The notes beneath the pieces were generated by a model. That model had not been told where the DNA came from. It saw only the letters and a list, made by a program, of their open reading frames with translations, and made no database searches. A program made the translations under genes and the position numbers. Below, piece after piece: positions 53,868 to 62,698 of a stretch of DNA of 64,000 bases. Location of the stretch: the NCBI RefSeq assembly GCF_003323745.1, contig NZ_QOIL01000001.1, positions 186,001 to 250,000 of the forward strand. Reading direction: 5' to 3'. Source of the DNA: Sphaerisporangium album (GTDB lineage Bacteria > Actinomycetota > Actinomycetes > Streptosporangiales > Streptosporangiaceae). The stretch's first letter is position 1; each line of letters opens with the position of its first letter.

Positions 53868-56800
53868 TCAGAACTCGGCGTCGAGCGGGATCTGCCGCAC
53901 GCCCGGAAGGTAGGGGTCCAGTTCGCCGGGGTCGAACCTGCACATGCCGATCACGAACCAGAACTGGCCGGCGACGTCCCCCTCGGTCTTGTACCGGCCG
54001 TCGGGGCTGAACGCCGCCCAGCCCTCGGGCAGGCCGAGCAGCGTGGCCCGCCGGACGGGCGTCTCGCCGGTGAGGTCCCAGAGGATGACCACGCCGTCGT
54101 CCCCCGCGCTGGCCAGCCGGTCGCCCGAGGGGCTGAAGGCGAGCGAGCCGATCCGGCGGGTGTGGCCCACGAGCGTGTGCAGGTGGGCGCCGGACTCGGT
54201 GTCCCACAGCCGGACGACCAGATCGTCCCCGCCGGTGGCGAGCCGGCGGCCGTCGGGGCTGAAGTCCAGCGTCCACAGGCGCCCGGTGTGCCGCCGCAAC
54301 GTGTGCAGCAGATCGGCCGACCAGGGCCCGCCCTCGGGGCCGAGCCGCCAGACGCGGGCCGTCCCGTCGTTGCTCGCGCTCGCGAGCAGCCTGCCCGTCG
54401 GGTCGAACCGCACGGCGTACACACGGTCGGAGTGCCCGTCCAGGGTGGCCAGGCGCATGCCCGTCCCGGCGTCCCACAGCCGCACCATGCGGTCGTCGCA
54501 GCCGGTGGCGATGGTGGCGCCGCCGGGGCTGAAGTCGATCGAGCGCACGCGACCCCGGTGCTCGGCGAGGCTGCCGACCTCCCGGCCGGAGGTGCGGTAC
54601 CAGAGGCGGACGCTGTCGTCGTCGTTGGCCGTGGCCAGGATCTCGCCGTCGGGGCTGAACGCCTCTGCCCAGACGTGGTCGGTCTCGACGTCCAGCTCGC
54701 GCTCGAAGGCGGAGGAGGAGAGGTTCCACAGGTAGACCCCGCCGTCGTTGCTGGCGGTGGCCAGCAGGGGACCGGCCGGGCTGAAGATCGCCGAGATGAG
54801 GCGGTCGGCCGAGCCGGTGAGCTCGCGCAGGCGTCGCCCGGTGCGCGGATCCCACAGCCGGACGTAGCCGTCGTTGCCGCAGGTGGCGAGCATGGTGCCG
54901 TCGGCGCTGAACCGCACGGCCGTGATGCGGCGGCCGTGGCCGCGCAGCGTGTGCCGGCACTGGCCGCTGTCGGGGTCCCACAGCCGGGCGGTGCCGTCGT
55001 TGCTCGCCGTGGCCAGCTGGCGGCCGTCGGGGCGGAACGCGAACGGCCACACCGACCCCCGGTGCCCGGCCAGCTCGGCACGCCGGCGGCCGGTCTCCGG
55101 GTCCCACACGCGCACGACGCCGTCGCTGTCGCCGGTGGCCAGCACGCCGCCGTCCGGGGAGAAGAGCACCTGGTAGACCGCGCCGGAGTGCCCCTGGAGC
55201 ACGTTGACGGCCTGCCCGCGGCGGGGGTCCCACAGCCGTACCCCGCCCGAGGTGTCGCCGGAGGCCAGCAGGTCGCCCGACGGGTGGAAGTCCAGGGCGT
55301 ACACCCGGCCCGTGTGGCCGCGCAGGTCGTGCAGCGGCTCGCCGGTGAGCGGGTCCCAGACGCGCACGACCCCGGTGTGGTCCCCGGCGGCCAGCATGCG
55401 GCCGTCCGGGCTGAGCACCAGCCGGTACACCGTGCCGCGGTGGCCGGTCAGCGCGTGGACGAGGGAGCCGGTGGCGAGGTCCCAGACGCGGATCGCGCCC
55501 CCGGCGTCGCCGGTGACGAGCCTGCCGGGCAGGAAGACCACGGTGTAGATCGGCGCGGTGTGGCCGGGGAGCGCGGCGACGTGCGCGCCGGTGAGGGCGG
55601 ACCACACGTTCATCACCCCGTCGGCCCCGCCCGCCGCGATCAGGTCCCCGGCCGGGTCGGCCACGACCGGCCAGACCCCCTCGGAGTGTCCGGCGCGCAC
55701 ATGGCGCATCTCCCCGGTGAGGGGATCCCAGACGCGCACGGCGCCGTCGGCCGCGCCGGTCACCAGCACGCCAGGGGCGTACGCCACCGAGTACACCCGC
55801 CCGCGGTGGCCGTGCAGGGTGCGCAGCGGCGCGCCGGTGACGGTGTCGCAGATGAGCACGCCGCCGTCCTCGCTGCCGAGGGCGAGCAGGCCGCCGTCGG
55901 GGCTGTAGGCGACGGGACTGGGAAGGCGGCTGCTCTGGTAGTGGTACCCGTAGGGCACGCCGATCTGCGGCGGCGCGAGCTCGGGGGTCACCGGGTGGCC
56001 GGGGACGATCGCCGCGCCGTGCAGCGCGGGGTCGGAGGCCAGGGCGGGGGAGGCGGTGACGTCGATGAGGGCCGCGCGGCTCCACCGGCCGCCCTCGACG
56101 GCGGCGTCGCGCAGGTCGGCGCGCGAGAGGCGGGCGCGGCTGAGGTCGGCGCCGCGCAGGTCGGCCCCGGCCAGGACGGCCTCGTCGAGCCGGGCGCCGG
56201 TGAGGCGCGCGTCGCGCAGGACCGCCCGGGACAGGTTGGTGCCGACGAGCCGGGCGTCGGTCAGGTCCGCCCCGGTGAGGTCGACGCCGGCGAAGTGACG
56301 GTAGGACAGGTCCTCGCCGCTCAGGCGCGCGCCGCGCAGGTCCGTCCGCGCGGGGGTGCGCAGACGGGTGGTGATCTTGATGGCGTTGGCCCGCGCGGTG
56401 TCGTCCGCGTCGGGGTCGCTGAGGGTGGCGCCCGCCCACGCCTGAAGCGGGGCGGTGTCGGCGAGGTCGCACAGGAAGTCGACGATCAGCGCCGACAGGG
56501 GCCGCCGCGACAGGTTCTCGTCCAGGGTGCCGGCCAGGTGGCGGGCGACCAGCCACTCCATCACCGAGGCGTGGATGAAGCCGAACAGCCCCTCGTCGGT
56601 GCGGACGAGCAGGCCGCCGGTGCCCATGGCGTGGGCGGTCTGGCCGGCCGACAGGCGGCTGCCGGCCAGATCGGCCAGCGTCTCGGCGACCTCGGCCAGG
56701 TCGTCGGGCTGAAGGTAAGCCTCGCCGCTCTCCCACAGGCGCAACGCCAGGGTCGTCGCCGCCCGCCACAGCTCCTCGGCGGTCAGGCCGCCCGGTGCCC

Positions 56801-59615
56801 CGGGAACGTGGGTGCGCAGCTCCTCGAACCGCAGCCAGTGGTCGAGGATCTCGGCGTACAGCCCGGCCGCGCTGAGCGTGTCGCCCGCCTGGGCCGCCGC
56901 GCGCAGGCGGTCGTCGGGCAGGTCGGCGATGAAGCCGAGCATGCGCGGGTTCTGGGCCAGCCCGAGCAGGTCGGAGATCCCGGTGATCATGCTCATGCGC
57001 TCGTCGGCCTCGTCCGCGTCCCCGCCGTACCGGTTGAGCAGGTACGCCCTGACCTGGGCGGGGGTGAACTCCTCCACGCTGAGCACCCGCCGCTGCGGTA
57101 GGGTGCCGACCCGCTCGCCGAGCGCCGTCAGCACCTGGGCGTGCGACTTGAAGTGCTGCGTGCGGCTCGCCACCACGATCTTGGCCTTGTCCTCGGCCGC
57201 CTGGAGCAGCGTGTCGAGGTGGTCGGCGGCGCGTTCGTACGTGACCCGGGTGACCAGCTCGTCGAAGCCGTCGAACAGCAGGACGATGCGGCCCTGGCGC
57301 AGCATGTAGTGGAACGCCTTGAGGTCGATCAGCTCCTCGCCGTGGTTGGCGAGGTGGGCCGCCACCAGGCCGTCCACCGAGTGCGCCTTGTCCAGGGCGC
57401 GCAGCTCGATGAAGATCGGGGTCAGGTGGGGGAGCTCGGCGGGGATCCTGCGCGCCACCTCGCGCAGCGCGAACGTCTTACCGCGCCCGAAGTCGCCGAG
57501 CAGCAGCACGAACCTGCCGTGGTCGGCCGCCAGCAGCCGCATCAGCTCGCCGACCAGGTCGTCGCGCACCCCCGCGACCGCGCGGTCGACGTCACGGAAC
57601 CGCTGCGGGACGTACAGCGCCGGCGGGTAGCGGCGGTCGTCCCGCAGCCGGGCGCTCTGCTCGGCGACGTGCTCGGACAGGTCGAGCAGCCCCTGGAACT
57701 CGGTGAAGCTGCGCAGGCGCACGCCCAGGCGCAGCGCGTCGTCGCGGACCTGCCGGGACGGGGCCGGTCCCTGGTACACCAGCTCGGAGCCGTGCTCCAG
57801 CCCGGCCGCGTGGACGTGCCGCAGGAAGGACGTGACGTCCTCGCCGGTCGGCGTCCCGGCGTGGGCCCCGATGAGCTGCTGGCGGACGAAGCCGTCCTCG
57901 GCGAGCGTGACGAGCAGGTGGGGCGGGTCGCCCGCCACCTTGCGGATGCGCGCCCGCTCGCTGCGCGTCTCGCACACCTCGGCGATCCTGTCGAGCAGCA
58001 GGCCGGCCGGGCCGGCCTCGCGGGCCGGCTCGCCGCCGGTGTCCGGCGGGGCCTCCAGCGGGTTCAGCGCGGCCTGCGGGGTGGCGGACGGGGGAAACGT
58101 CCCCCGCACCGCGCGCCGGTCGTACGAGAGCTCCTGGGGCGGGGAGAGGGCGGACCGGTCGCGTGCCCAGCGGCGCAGCCCCGCCGGGCCCACCTCGATG
58201 ATCTGGTGGCGTCCCGGCGCCAGGGACGGCACGCACGGAACCTCGCCGATCCAGCCCACCTCGTCGGGGCCGCCGCCGTGCACCAGCAGGTTGAGCCGCG
58301 GCCCGAGCAGCTCGGCGAGCGTCTCGGCGTCGCGCAGCGCGGCCGGGGCATGGCCGAGGACGCCCACGCGCAGCCAGCCGGTCTCCTCGAAGGGACGCAG
58401 GCGCTCGGCGAACCACGCGGCCTGGGCCTGGCCGAGCCAGCCGTGGGAGTCCTCCTCGCGGTGGCTCATCGCCATCGTGGAGTTCAGCCCTGCCGCGACG
58501 ACCCGCAGCTCCGGCTCGGCGAACAGGCTCCACGGCTGGGCGCTGTCGAAGTCGAGGTCGGTGAGCCCCTGGTAGACGTCCTTGAACAAGCCGGAGAAGT
58601 GGCGCCACTTCGGCCAGTACGGCGGCTGGGGCGCCACGTCGTCGGCCTCGCAGGTGGCGAAGTAGGCGCGGCTGGCGGCCTTGGTGACGTCGCGCGGCCC
58701 CGGGACGATCACCACGCGGCGGGGTTCGAGCCCGAGCAGCACGCGCAGGCCGGTGAGGAACGCCAGCGCCTCGCCGTACTCTCGGATGCTGCCGGACTCG
58801 GTGATGTCGCCGGTGACCAGCAGCAGGTCGGGACGGGGCACGCCCGCGTCCGCCAGCCGGGTCAGATCGGCCCAGATGCTCGACTGCAACTCCCCTGCGC
58901 CGAGCGGCTCGTCCGCCTCGGCCAGGCCGCGGCCGAAGCGGGGTCCCGCGACGTGCAGCAGCGTGATCGCCTCGCGCTCGCCCCGCCCGGGGCCGCCGGA
59001 GGGGAACGCGGGCGGCGTCACGGGGGTCCTGCGCGCCGCGGGGACGCCTCCCGGGTCGGCGCGCGGCGGCGCCTCCGTCCGCGCCTCCGTCCGGGCCACG
59101 CCCCCCCTGGTGCCGTCGCGCACGACGGTGCCCGGGATCGTCCTGGCGGGGACGGCGGGGAAGCCGGGCTGCTCGGCGGGCTTGGCCCGTCCCGCCAGCG
59201 TGTGGCGGATGCGGCTGAGCAGCAGCGACCTGGCCTCGGCGGCGTCGGAGACCCCCACCATGTCGACCCAGGTGATCGTGGACAGCAGGCCCTCCAGCGG
59301 GCAGTCCTCGATGCGGATCGTCACCAGTCGATTGCCGGGGTTGTCCGGGTCGGCGCGGAACGCGGTCAGCCATTCCTGCCGCCCGAACCGCGAGCCCAGG
59401 TAGTTGCGCGACAGGACGGCGACGATCAGCCCGGCCTCGCTGACCCCGCGGTCCATGAAGTCCACGAAGTTCGTGCCCGGCACGAAGTCCCAGGCCTGGA
59501 GCATGGTGCGGTAGCCCGCGGCCTCCAGCTGCCAGGCGATCCAGGACGCCCAGCGCTCGTCGGCGGGCGAGTAGCTCACGAAGATGTCGATCCGCGTGCC
59601 GTCCCGGTCGTCCAC
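53868..59615 (-). CDS. giant TIR / phosphoesterase-like / NACHT / pentapeptide / WD40 protein
   Basis: 1915 residues from GTG 59615 (GAGGGG six bases upstream, right before the TIR domain); ATG 59708 would add a low-complexity Arg/Asp tail. Domains: TIR (8-140) with FVSYSPADERWASW and a candidate NADase Glu81 in RQEW. A calcineurin-like phosphoesterase domain (217-455) keeps TGDIT (268-272) and GHAP (421-424) but reads AGPRFG, VPGPRD and VHGGGP where D-x-H, GNH(D/E) and GHxH are expected. A NACHT NTPase follows (about 700-850): GDFGRGKT 707-714 and LLFDGFDEL 779-787. Then a helical part, pentapeptide repeats (1091-1175) and 15 WD40 repeats (about 1220-1870). The C-tail is of a type shared with other actinomycete WD40 proteins. 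This layout is that of a STAND-type sensor. I infer defence: WD40 sensing, NACHT oligomerisation, TIR NAD depletion. Confidence 0.9.
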   Translation of the reverse strand: MDDRDGTRIDIFVSYSPADERWASWIAWQLEAAGYRTMLQAWDFVPGTNFVDFMDRGVSEAGLIVAVLSRNYLGSRFGRQEWLTAFRADPDNPGNRLVTIRIEDCPLEGLLSTITWVDMVGVSDAAEARSLLLSRIRHTLAGRAKPAEQPGFPAVPARTIPGTVVRDGTRGGVARTEARTEAPPRADPGGVPAARRTPVTPPAFPSGGPGRGEREAITLLHVAGPRFGRGLAEADEPLGAGELQSSIWADLTRLADAGVPRPDLLLVTGDITESGSIREYGEALAFLTGLRVLLGLEPRRVVIVPGPRDVTKAASRAYFATCEADDVAPQPPYWPKWRHFSGLFKDVYQGLTDLDFDSAQPWSLFAEPELRVVAAGLNSTMAMSHREEDSHGWLGQAQAAWFAERLRPFEETGWLRVGVLGHAPAALRDAETLAELLGPRLNLLVHGGGPDEVGWIGEVPCVPSLAPGRHQIIEVGPAGLRRWARDRSALSPPQELSYDRRAVRGTFPPSATPQAALNPLEAPPDTGGEPAREAGPAGLLLDRIAEVCETRSERARIRKVAGDPPHLLVTLAEDGFVRQQLIGAHAGTPTGEDVTSFLRHVHAAGLEHGSELVYQGPAPSRQVRDDALRLGVRLRSFTEFQGLLDLSEHVAEQSARLRDDRRYPPALYVPQRFRDVDRAVAGVRDDLVGELMRLLAADHGRFVLLLGDFGRGKTFALREVARRIPAELPHLTPIFIELRALDKAHSVDGLVAAHLANHGEELIDLKAFHYMLRQGRIVLLFDGFDELVTRVTYERAADHLDTLLQAAEDKAKIVVASRTQHFKSHAQVLTALGERVGTLPQRRVLSVEEFTPAQVRAYLLNRYGGDADEADERMSMITGISDLLGLAQNPRMLGFIADLPDDRLRAAAQAGDTLSAAGLYAEILDHWLRFEELRTHVPGAPGGLTAEELWRAATTLALRLWESGEAYLQPDDLAEVAETLADLAGSRLSAGQTAHAMGTGGLLVRTDEGLFGFIHASVMEWLVARHLAGTLDENLSRRPLSALIVDFLCDLADTAPLQAWAGATLSDPDADDTARANAIKITTRLRTPARTDLRGARLSGEDLSYRHFAGVDLTGADLTDARLVGTNLSRAVLRDARLTGARLDEAVLAGADLRGADLSRARLSRADLRDAAVEGGRWSRAALIDVTASPALASDPALHGAAIVPGHPVTPELAPPQIGVPYGYHYQSSRLPSPVAYSPDGGLLALGSEDGGVLICDTVTGAPLRTLHGHRGRVYSVAYAPGVLVTGAADGAVRVWDPLTGEMRHVRAGHSEGVWPVVADPAGDLIAAGGADGVMNVWSALTGAHVAALPGHTAPIYTVVFLPGRLVTGDAGGAIRVWDLATGSLVHALTGHRGTVYRLVLSPDGRMLAAGDHTGVVRVWDPLTGEPLHDLRGHTGRVYALDFHPSGDLLASGDTSGGVRLWDPRRGQAVNVLQGHSGAVYQVLFSPDGGVLATGDSDGVVRVWDPETGRRRAELAGHRGSVWPFAFRPDGRQLATASNDGTARLWDPDSGQCRHTLRGHGRRITAVRFSADGTMLATCGNDGYVRLWDPRTGRRLRELTGSADRLISAIFSPAGPLLATASNDGGVYLWNLSSSAFERELDVETDHVWAEAFSPDGEILATANDDDSVRLWYRTSGREVGSLAEHRGRVRSIDFSPGGATIATGCDDRMVRLWDAGTGMRLATLDGHSDRVYAVRFDPTGRLLASASNDGTARVWRLGPEGGPWSADLLHTLRRHTGRLWTLDFSPDGRRLATGGDDLVVRLWDTESGAHLHTLVGHTRRIGSLAFSPSGDRLASAGDDGVVILWDLTGETPVRRATLLGLPEGWAAFSPDGRYKTEGDVAGQFWFVIGMCRFDPGELDPYLPGVRQIPLDAEF

Positions 59616-59973
59616 GTCGCACCCCTCGCCTGATCCGTCGCCGCGCCGCCTTCGGCCGCGCACCCGGTCATCCGCCCGCACCGGCTCCGCGCACGGCTCC
59701 TCCGCCATCGCCGCAGCCGGTCCTCCACCCTGGGGGGCTCCGCGTACGGCCGTCCTACCCTGACCGGCTCCGCGTACGGCCCTCCGCCGAGGTGCCGGTC
59801 ACGGCCCGGCGCCCGCCGACCGGCCCGTGTGCCCGGCCGGTGAGGCTGTGGTGACGCCCTCCCTCGTGTGACGACCACGCCGGCGCGCGGGTTCACCGGC
59901 GTCATTATCTCCTTTGCGGCCGGGGCTTTCGAGGACTTGGATCATTCGGGCGATGTTGGATCGGTGTGGGATC
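59616..59973. other. 358-base divergent promoter region with three direct repeats
   Basis: It lies between the TIR-NACHT gene (-) and the permease gene (+). Three copies of GGCTCCGCG(T/C)ACGGC start at 59683, 59736 and 59766. No separate gene is seen; an ATG at 59708 could extend the TIR protein. Confidence 0.5.
59683..59780. repeat. three direct repeats upstream of the TIR-NACHT gene
   Basis: 15-base units GGCTCCGCGCACGGC (59683), GGCTCCGCGTACGGC (59736) and GGCTCCGCGTACGGC (59766). The second and third are identical and the first has one change. The spacings of 53 and 30 bases are not multiples of one helical turn. They could be regulator sites or remnants of duplication. Confidence 0.5.
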
Positions 59974-61164
59974 ATGGCGCGCGTGAAGTGGCGGCCGAGT
60001 GTCCTCGACGGGGTCAGGATCGGCGTGCTCGCCGCGGGCCTGCTGTGCGTGGCCACCGGCCTGCTGCCCGCCGGCGAGGCGTCCGACAACGTCCGGCGCA
60101 TCGGGCCGTTGCTGCTGTTCCTGGCCGCGGTGATCGTCCTGGCCGAGCTGACCAAGGAGGCGAACGTCTTCGACGTGCTCGCCGGGCGGCTGGCGATCAT
60201 CGGCCGCGGCAACTACGCCGCACTGTTCGTGCTTTGTACGGCATTCGCGTCATTTGTCACGATATTTCTGAATCTCGATACGACGGCGGTGCTGCTGACC
60301 CCCGTCATGCTCGCCCTGGCGCCCCGCGCCCGCATCACCCCGCTGCCGCTCGCCATGACCACCATCTGGCTGGCCAACACCGCGAGCCTGCTGCTGCCGG
60401 TCTCGAACCTCACCAACCTGCTCGCCATGGGCCGGGTCGGGCTGTCCACCCGGGACTTCGCCGGGCGCATGTGGGCCCCGCAGGTGGCCTCCATCGCGGT
60501 GACCATGCTCCTGCTCTGGGTCTTCTACTGGCGGCGCGGCGAACGCGGCGAGGACAGGTACGTCCCGCCGCCACCCGCGGCCGTGGGGGACCCGGTGCTG
60601 TTCGGGGTCGCCGCCGGGGCCTGCCTGCTGTTCATCGCGGCCATCCTCGCCGGCGTCCAGATCGGCGCCGCCGCAGCCGTGGCCGCGGTGATCGTCATCG
60701 CCGCCTTCGCCTGGCGCGACCGGTCCAAGCTGACCTGGGCGCTGTTCCCGTGGCAGCTCCTGGTCTTCGTGACCGGCCTGTTCCTGGTGGTCCCCACGCT
60801 CAGCCGCTACGGCCTGGGCGACCTGATGCGCGGGCTCATCGGCGACGGCGGCGACGCCCTCGGCGACTACCGGGCCGCCGCCGCCGGGGCCGGGCTGTCC
60901 AACGTCGTCAACAACCTGCCCGCCTACGCCGCGGGCGAGGCGGTCGTCCCCGCCGGCGACCACCGCCAGCTGCTGTCCCTGCTCATCGGCACCAACGTCG
61001 GGCCCGTCATCACCCCGTGGGCGTCGCTGGCCACGCTTTTGTGGTTCGAGTGGTGCCGCCGCCGCGGGGTCAGGGTGCCGATACTCAAGTTCGTCCTGAC
61101 GGGGGTCTGCCTGGCCGTCACCGGGCTCGCCGCCACGATCGGCGCACTGCTCCTGACGTCCTGA
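59974..61164 (+). CDS. ArsB/SLC13-type permease
   Basis: 396 residues from ATG 59974 (GTG 59983 is possible), with about ten helices. The family marks are ELTKEANVFDVLAGRLAIIGRG, TIFLNLDTTAVLLTPVMLALAP, LANTASLLLPVSNLTNLLA and the mirrored motif LSNVVNNLPAYAAGEAV. The two N-rich motifs form the substrate site in ArsB, NhaD and SLC13 transporters. Arsenite, dicarboxylate or cation-coupled export are all possible; no ars genes are near. A cluster of codons rare in this genome (around 60230-60290) encodes the first of these motifs. Confidence 0.88.
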   Translation: MARVKWRPSVLDGVRIGVLAAGLLCVATGLLPAGEASDNVRRIGPLLLFLAAVIVLAELTKEANVFDVLAGRLAIIGRGNYAALFVLCTAFASFVTIFLNLDTTAVLLTPVMLALAPRARITPLPLAMTTIWLANTASLLLPVSNLTNLLAMGRVGLSTRDFAGRMWAPQVASIAVTMLLLWVFYWRRGERGEDRYVPPPPAAVGDPVLFGVAAGACLLFIAAILAGVQIGAAAAVAAVIVIAAFAWRDRSKLTWALFPWQLLVFVTGLFLVVPTLSRYGLGDLMRGLIGDGGDALGDYRAAAAGAGLSNVVNNLPAYAAGEAVVPAGDHRQLLSLLIGTNVGPVITPWASLATLLWFEWCRRRGVRVPILKFVLTGVCLAVTGLAATIGALLLTS

Positions 61165-61185
61165 CCGTCTCGGGGCCCGTACCGC

Positions 61186-61995
61186 TCAGCGGGTGGCGGC
61201 GGCGACCAGGCCGAGCAGGTCGTCCACCAGCGCGGGATGCGCGGCGACGAAGCTGCGCCGCTCCGCCGGCAGGCCGGTGCGCCCGTCGAAGCGCGCCCCG
61301 TCGAAGCCGCGCACGGTCAGCCCCGCCTCCTGCGCGATCAGCAGGCCGCCCGGCAGGTCGACCGCCTCGGCGCGGTAGCCGACCACCGCGTCGATGTCCC
61401 CCCGCGCCAGCATCACCCAGCCCAGCATCGGCGCCCAGAGCTGGAGCACCCGCCGCGCGTGGACGTCCAGCGCCGCCTTCAGCGCGCGCAGCGCGGGGTC
61501 GTCGCGCGCCACGCCGTGCCCCTGCGTCCAGGCGAGCACCGGCCCGCGCGGGTCGTCGTCGTAGCGCGGGCAGGCCAGCGGTCCCTTCGGCCCCGACGCG
61601 CCCGCCCCCCTGATCGCCGACCAGGTGCGCCGCCCCACCGGGTCGTGGACGACGCCGAGCAGCGGCAGGCCCTCGTGGCACAGGGCGACCCCGACGACGT
61701 ACAGGGGCAGCCCGAGCGCGACGTTGCTGGTGCCGTCCAGCGGGTCCACCAGCCACGTCCACTCGCCGTCAGGATCGCCCGACACGCCCGACTCCTCGGC
61801 GATCACCCGGTGACCGGGGAAGGCGCCCTGGAGGCGTTCGAGCAGCAGCTTCTCGGCCGCCATGTCCAGGTCGGTGACGATGTCCCCCCCGGCCTTGGCG
61901 CGGACCTCCAGCACGCCCGAGACCCGCTCCCTGAGCAGGTCTCCCGCCGCCTCCACGGCCGCCACCGCCACCCGGCGGGCGTGATCGAGATCCAT
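61186..61995 (-). CDS. inositol-monophosphatase-family phosphatase
   Basis: 269 residues. The metal-binding motifs are VIAEESGVSG (Glu) and WLVDPLDGTSNVALGLP (DPxDGT). The third motif, normally WDxAAG, reads EAVDLPGGLLIAQEAG; the Asp is kept but the context is changed. The N-terminus has AGGDIVTDLDMAAEKLLLERL. It cleaves small sugar or nucleotide phosphates in the cytoplasm; the substrate is not certain given the variant third motif. It converges with the permease gene and lies 52 bases after the cupin gene on this strand. Confidence 0.9.
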   Translation of the reverse strand: MDLDHARRVAVAAVEAAGDLLRERVSGVLEVRAKAGGDIVTDLDMAAEKLLLERLQGAFPGHRVIAEESGVSGDPDGEWTWLVDPLDGTSNVALGLPLYVVGVALCHEGLPLLGVVHDPVGRRTWSAIRGAGASGPKGPLACPRYDDDPRGPVLAWTQGHGVARDDPALRALKAALDVHARRVLQLWAPMLGWVMLARGDIDAVVGYRAEAVDLPGGLLIAQEAGLTVRGFDGARFDGRTGLPAERRSFVAAHPALVDDLLGLVAAATR

Positions 61996-62047
61996 CGGAG
62001 CCTCCTAGGGTCCGGGCCGGCCGGCGCCGGCCTGGGCTGGTTCGGCG

Positions 62048-62698
62048 CTAGGTTCGCGCCAGGTGGTCCGCCGCCAGCCGGGCGGCCCGGGCGGTCTCCT
62101 CATCGTCGCAGCGTTCCCGCGTCACGCGGTGCCGCCGCGTGCCGAGCGGGCCCAGGGACAGGTCCGCCGCGCCGGGGCGCCCGTCGCCCAGCGCGATCGT
62201 CGCGGTGTCGATGCCCTCGGGGATCACGCTGCGGTGGAAGACGCCCGCGGGCAGCGTGTAGACCTCCCCCGTGCGGTACACCCCCGCGGCGCCCTCGGTA
62301 TAGGTGACCGTGCGGCGGGTGGGGTGGATGTCGTCCACGCCGCCTGAGCTGACCACCTCCAGCACCCGGTGGGTCGCCCCCGCCTCGCGGTCGGTCACGC
62401 CGACCAGCACGTTGCGCACCTGGCCGTACAGCACGTAGCTCACCAGATCCCAGCTGTGGCAGTGGACCTCGGAGGTGGTGTTGTCCGCGCTCGGCAGGTC
62501 TCCCGACCACAGGTGGACGCAGACGCCGCGCGCGCCGCCGCGCTCCACGGGCAGGCAGACGAAGCCGAGCGGATGGCGTACCGCCCTGATCGGGGAACGT
62601 CCCGCGGCGACGTCCTCCAGCAGGCGCAGCGCCCGGCGCGGGGTCTCCTTGGAGACGACACCCGAGGTCAGCTCGTCGTGCAGCTCCCGGTACCTCAT
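62048..62698 (-). CDS. cupin-like protein coupled to a 2-TM membrane protein
   Basis: 216 residues from ATG 62698, overlapping the previous gene's stop (ATGA); the longer ORF to 63184 is shadow. A helical N-part (1-35) leads to a beta-rich domain. It has VHCHSWDLVSYVLYGQ (His79, His81, then Gly92), a classic cupin motif 1 pattern, and LPAGVFHRSVIP (His155), matching motif 2. Metal binding by these His is likely. VHLWSGDLPSADNTTSEVHCH resembles metal-dependent oxygenases or isomerases only in a general way. The function is unknown. Strict coupling to the membrane protein gene suggests a two-protein unit. Confidence 0.75.
   Translation of the reverse strand: MRYRELHDELTSGVVSKETPRRALRLLEDVAAGRSPIRAVRHPLGFVCLPVERGGARGVCVHLWSGDLPSADNTTSEVHCHSWDLVSYVLYGQVRNVLVGVTDREAGATHRVLEVVSSGGVDDIHPTRRTVTYTEGAAGVYRTGEVYTLPAGVFHRSVIPEGIDTATIALGDGRPGAADLSLGPLGTRRHRVTRERCDDEETARAARLAADHLART

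Noticed and set aside
54000-55900. Repetitive DNA that might be a tandem repeat array or CRISPR-like
   Set aside because: The periodicity of about 120-126 bases is coding: it matches successive WD40 blades, and repeats diverge at the DNA level.
54162-57101. A 979-codon plus-strand frame over the WD40 and pentapeptide part of the giant gene
   Set aside because: It repeats like the WD40 codons read backwards and shows no known domain. Frame bias favours the minus-strand gene.
53868-59708. Longer start at ATG 59708 for the giant protein
   Set aside because: The extra 31 residues are Arg/Asp/Gly-rich, and the ribosome site is 12 bases away. GTG 59615 has a well-placed GAGGGG. The longer form cannot be excluded.
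59974-61164. Arsenic-resistance operon
   Set aside because: Only an ArsB-like permease fold is present. No arsR, arsC or arsenite-related gene is near, so the substrate is left open.
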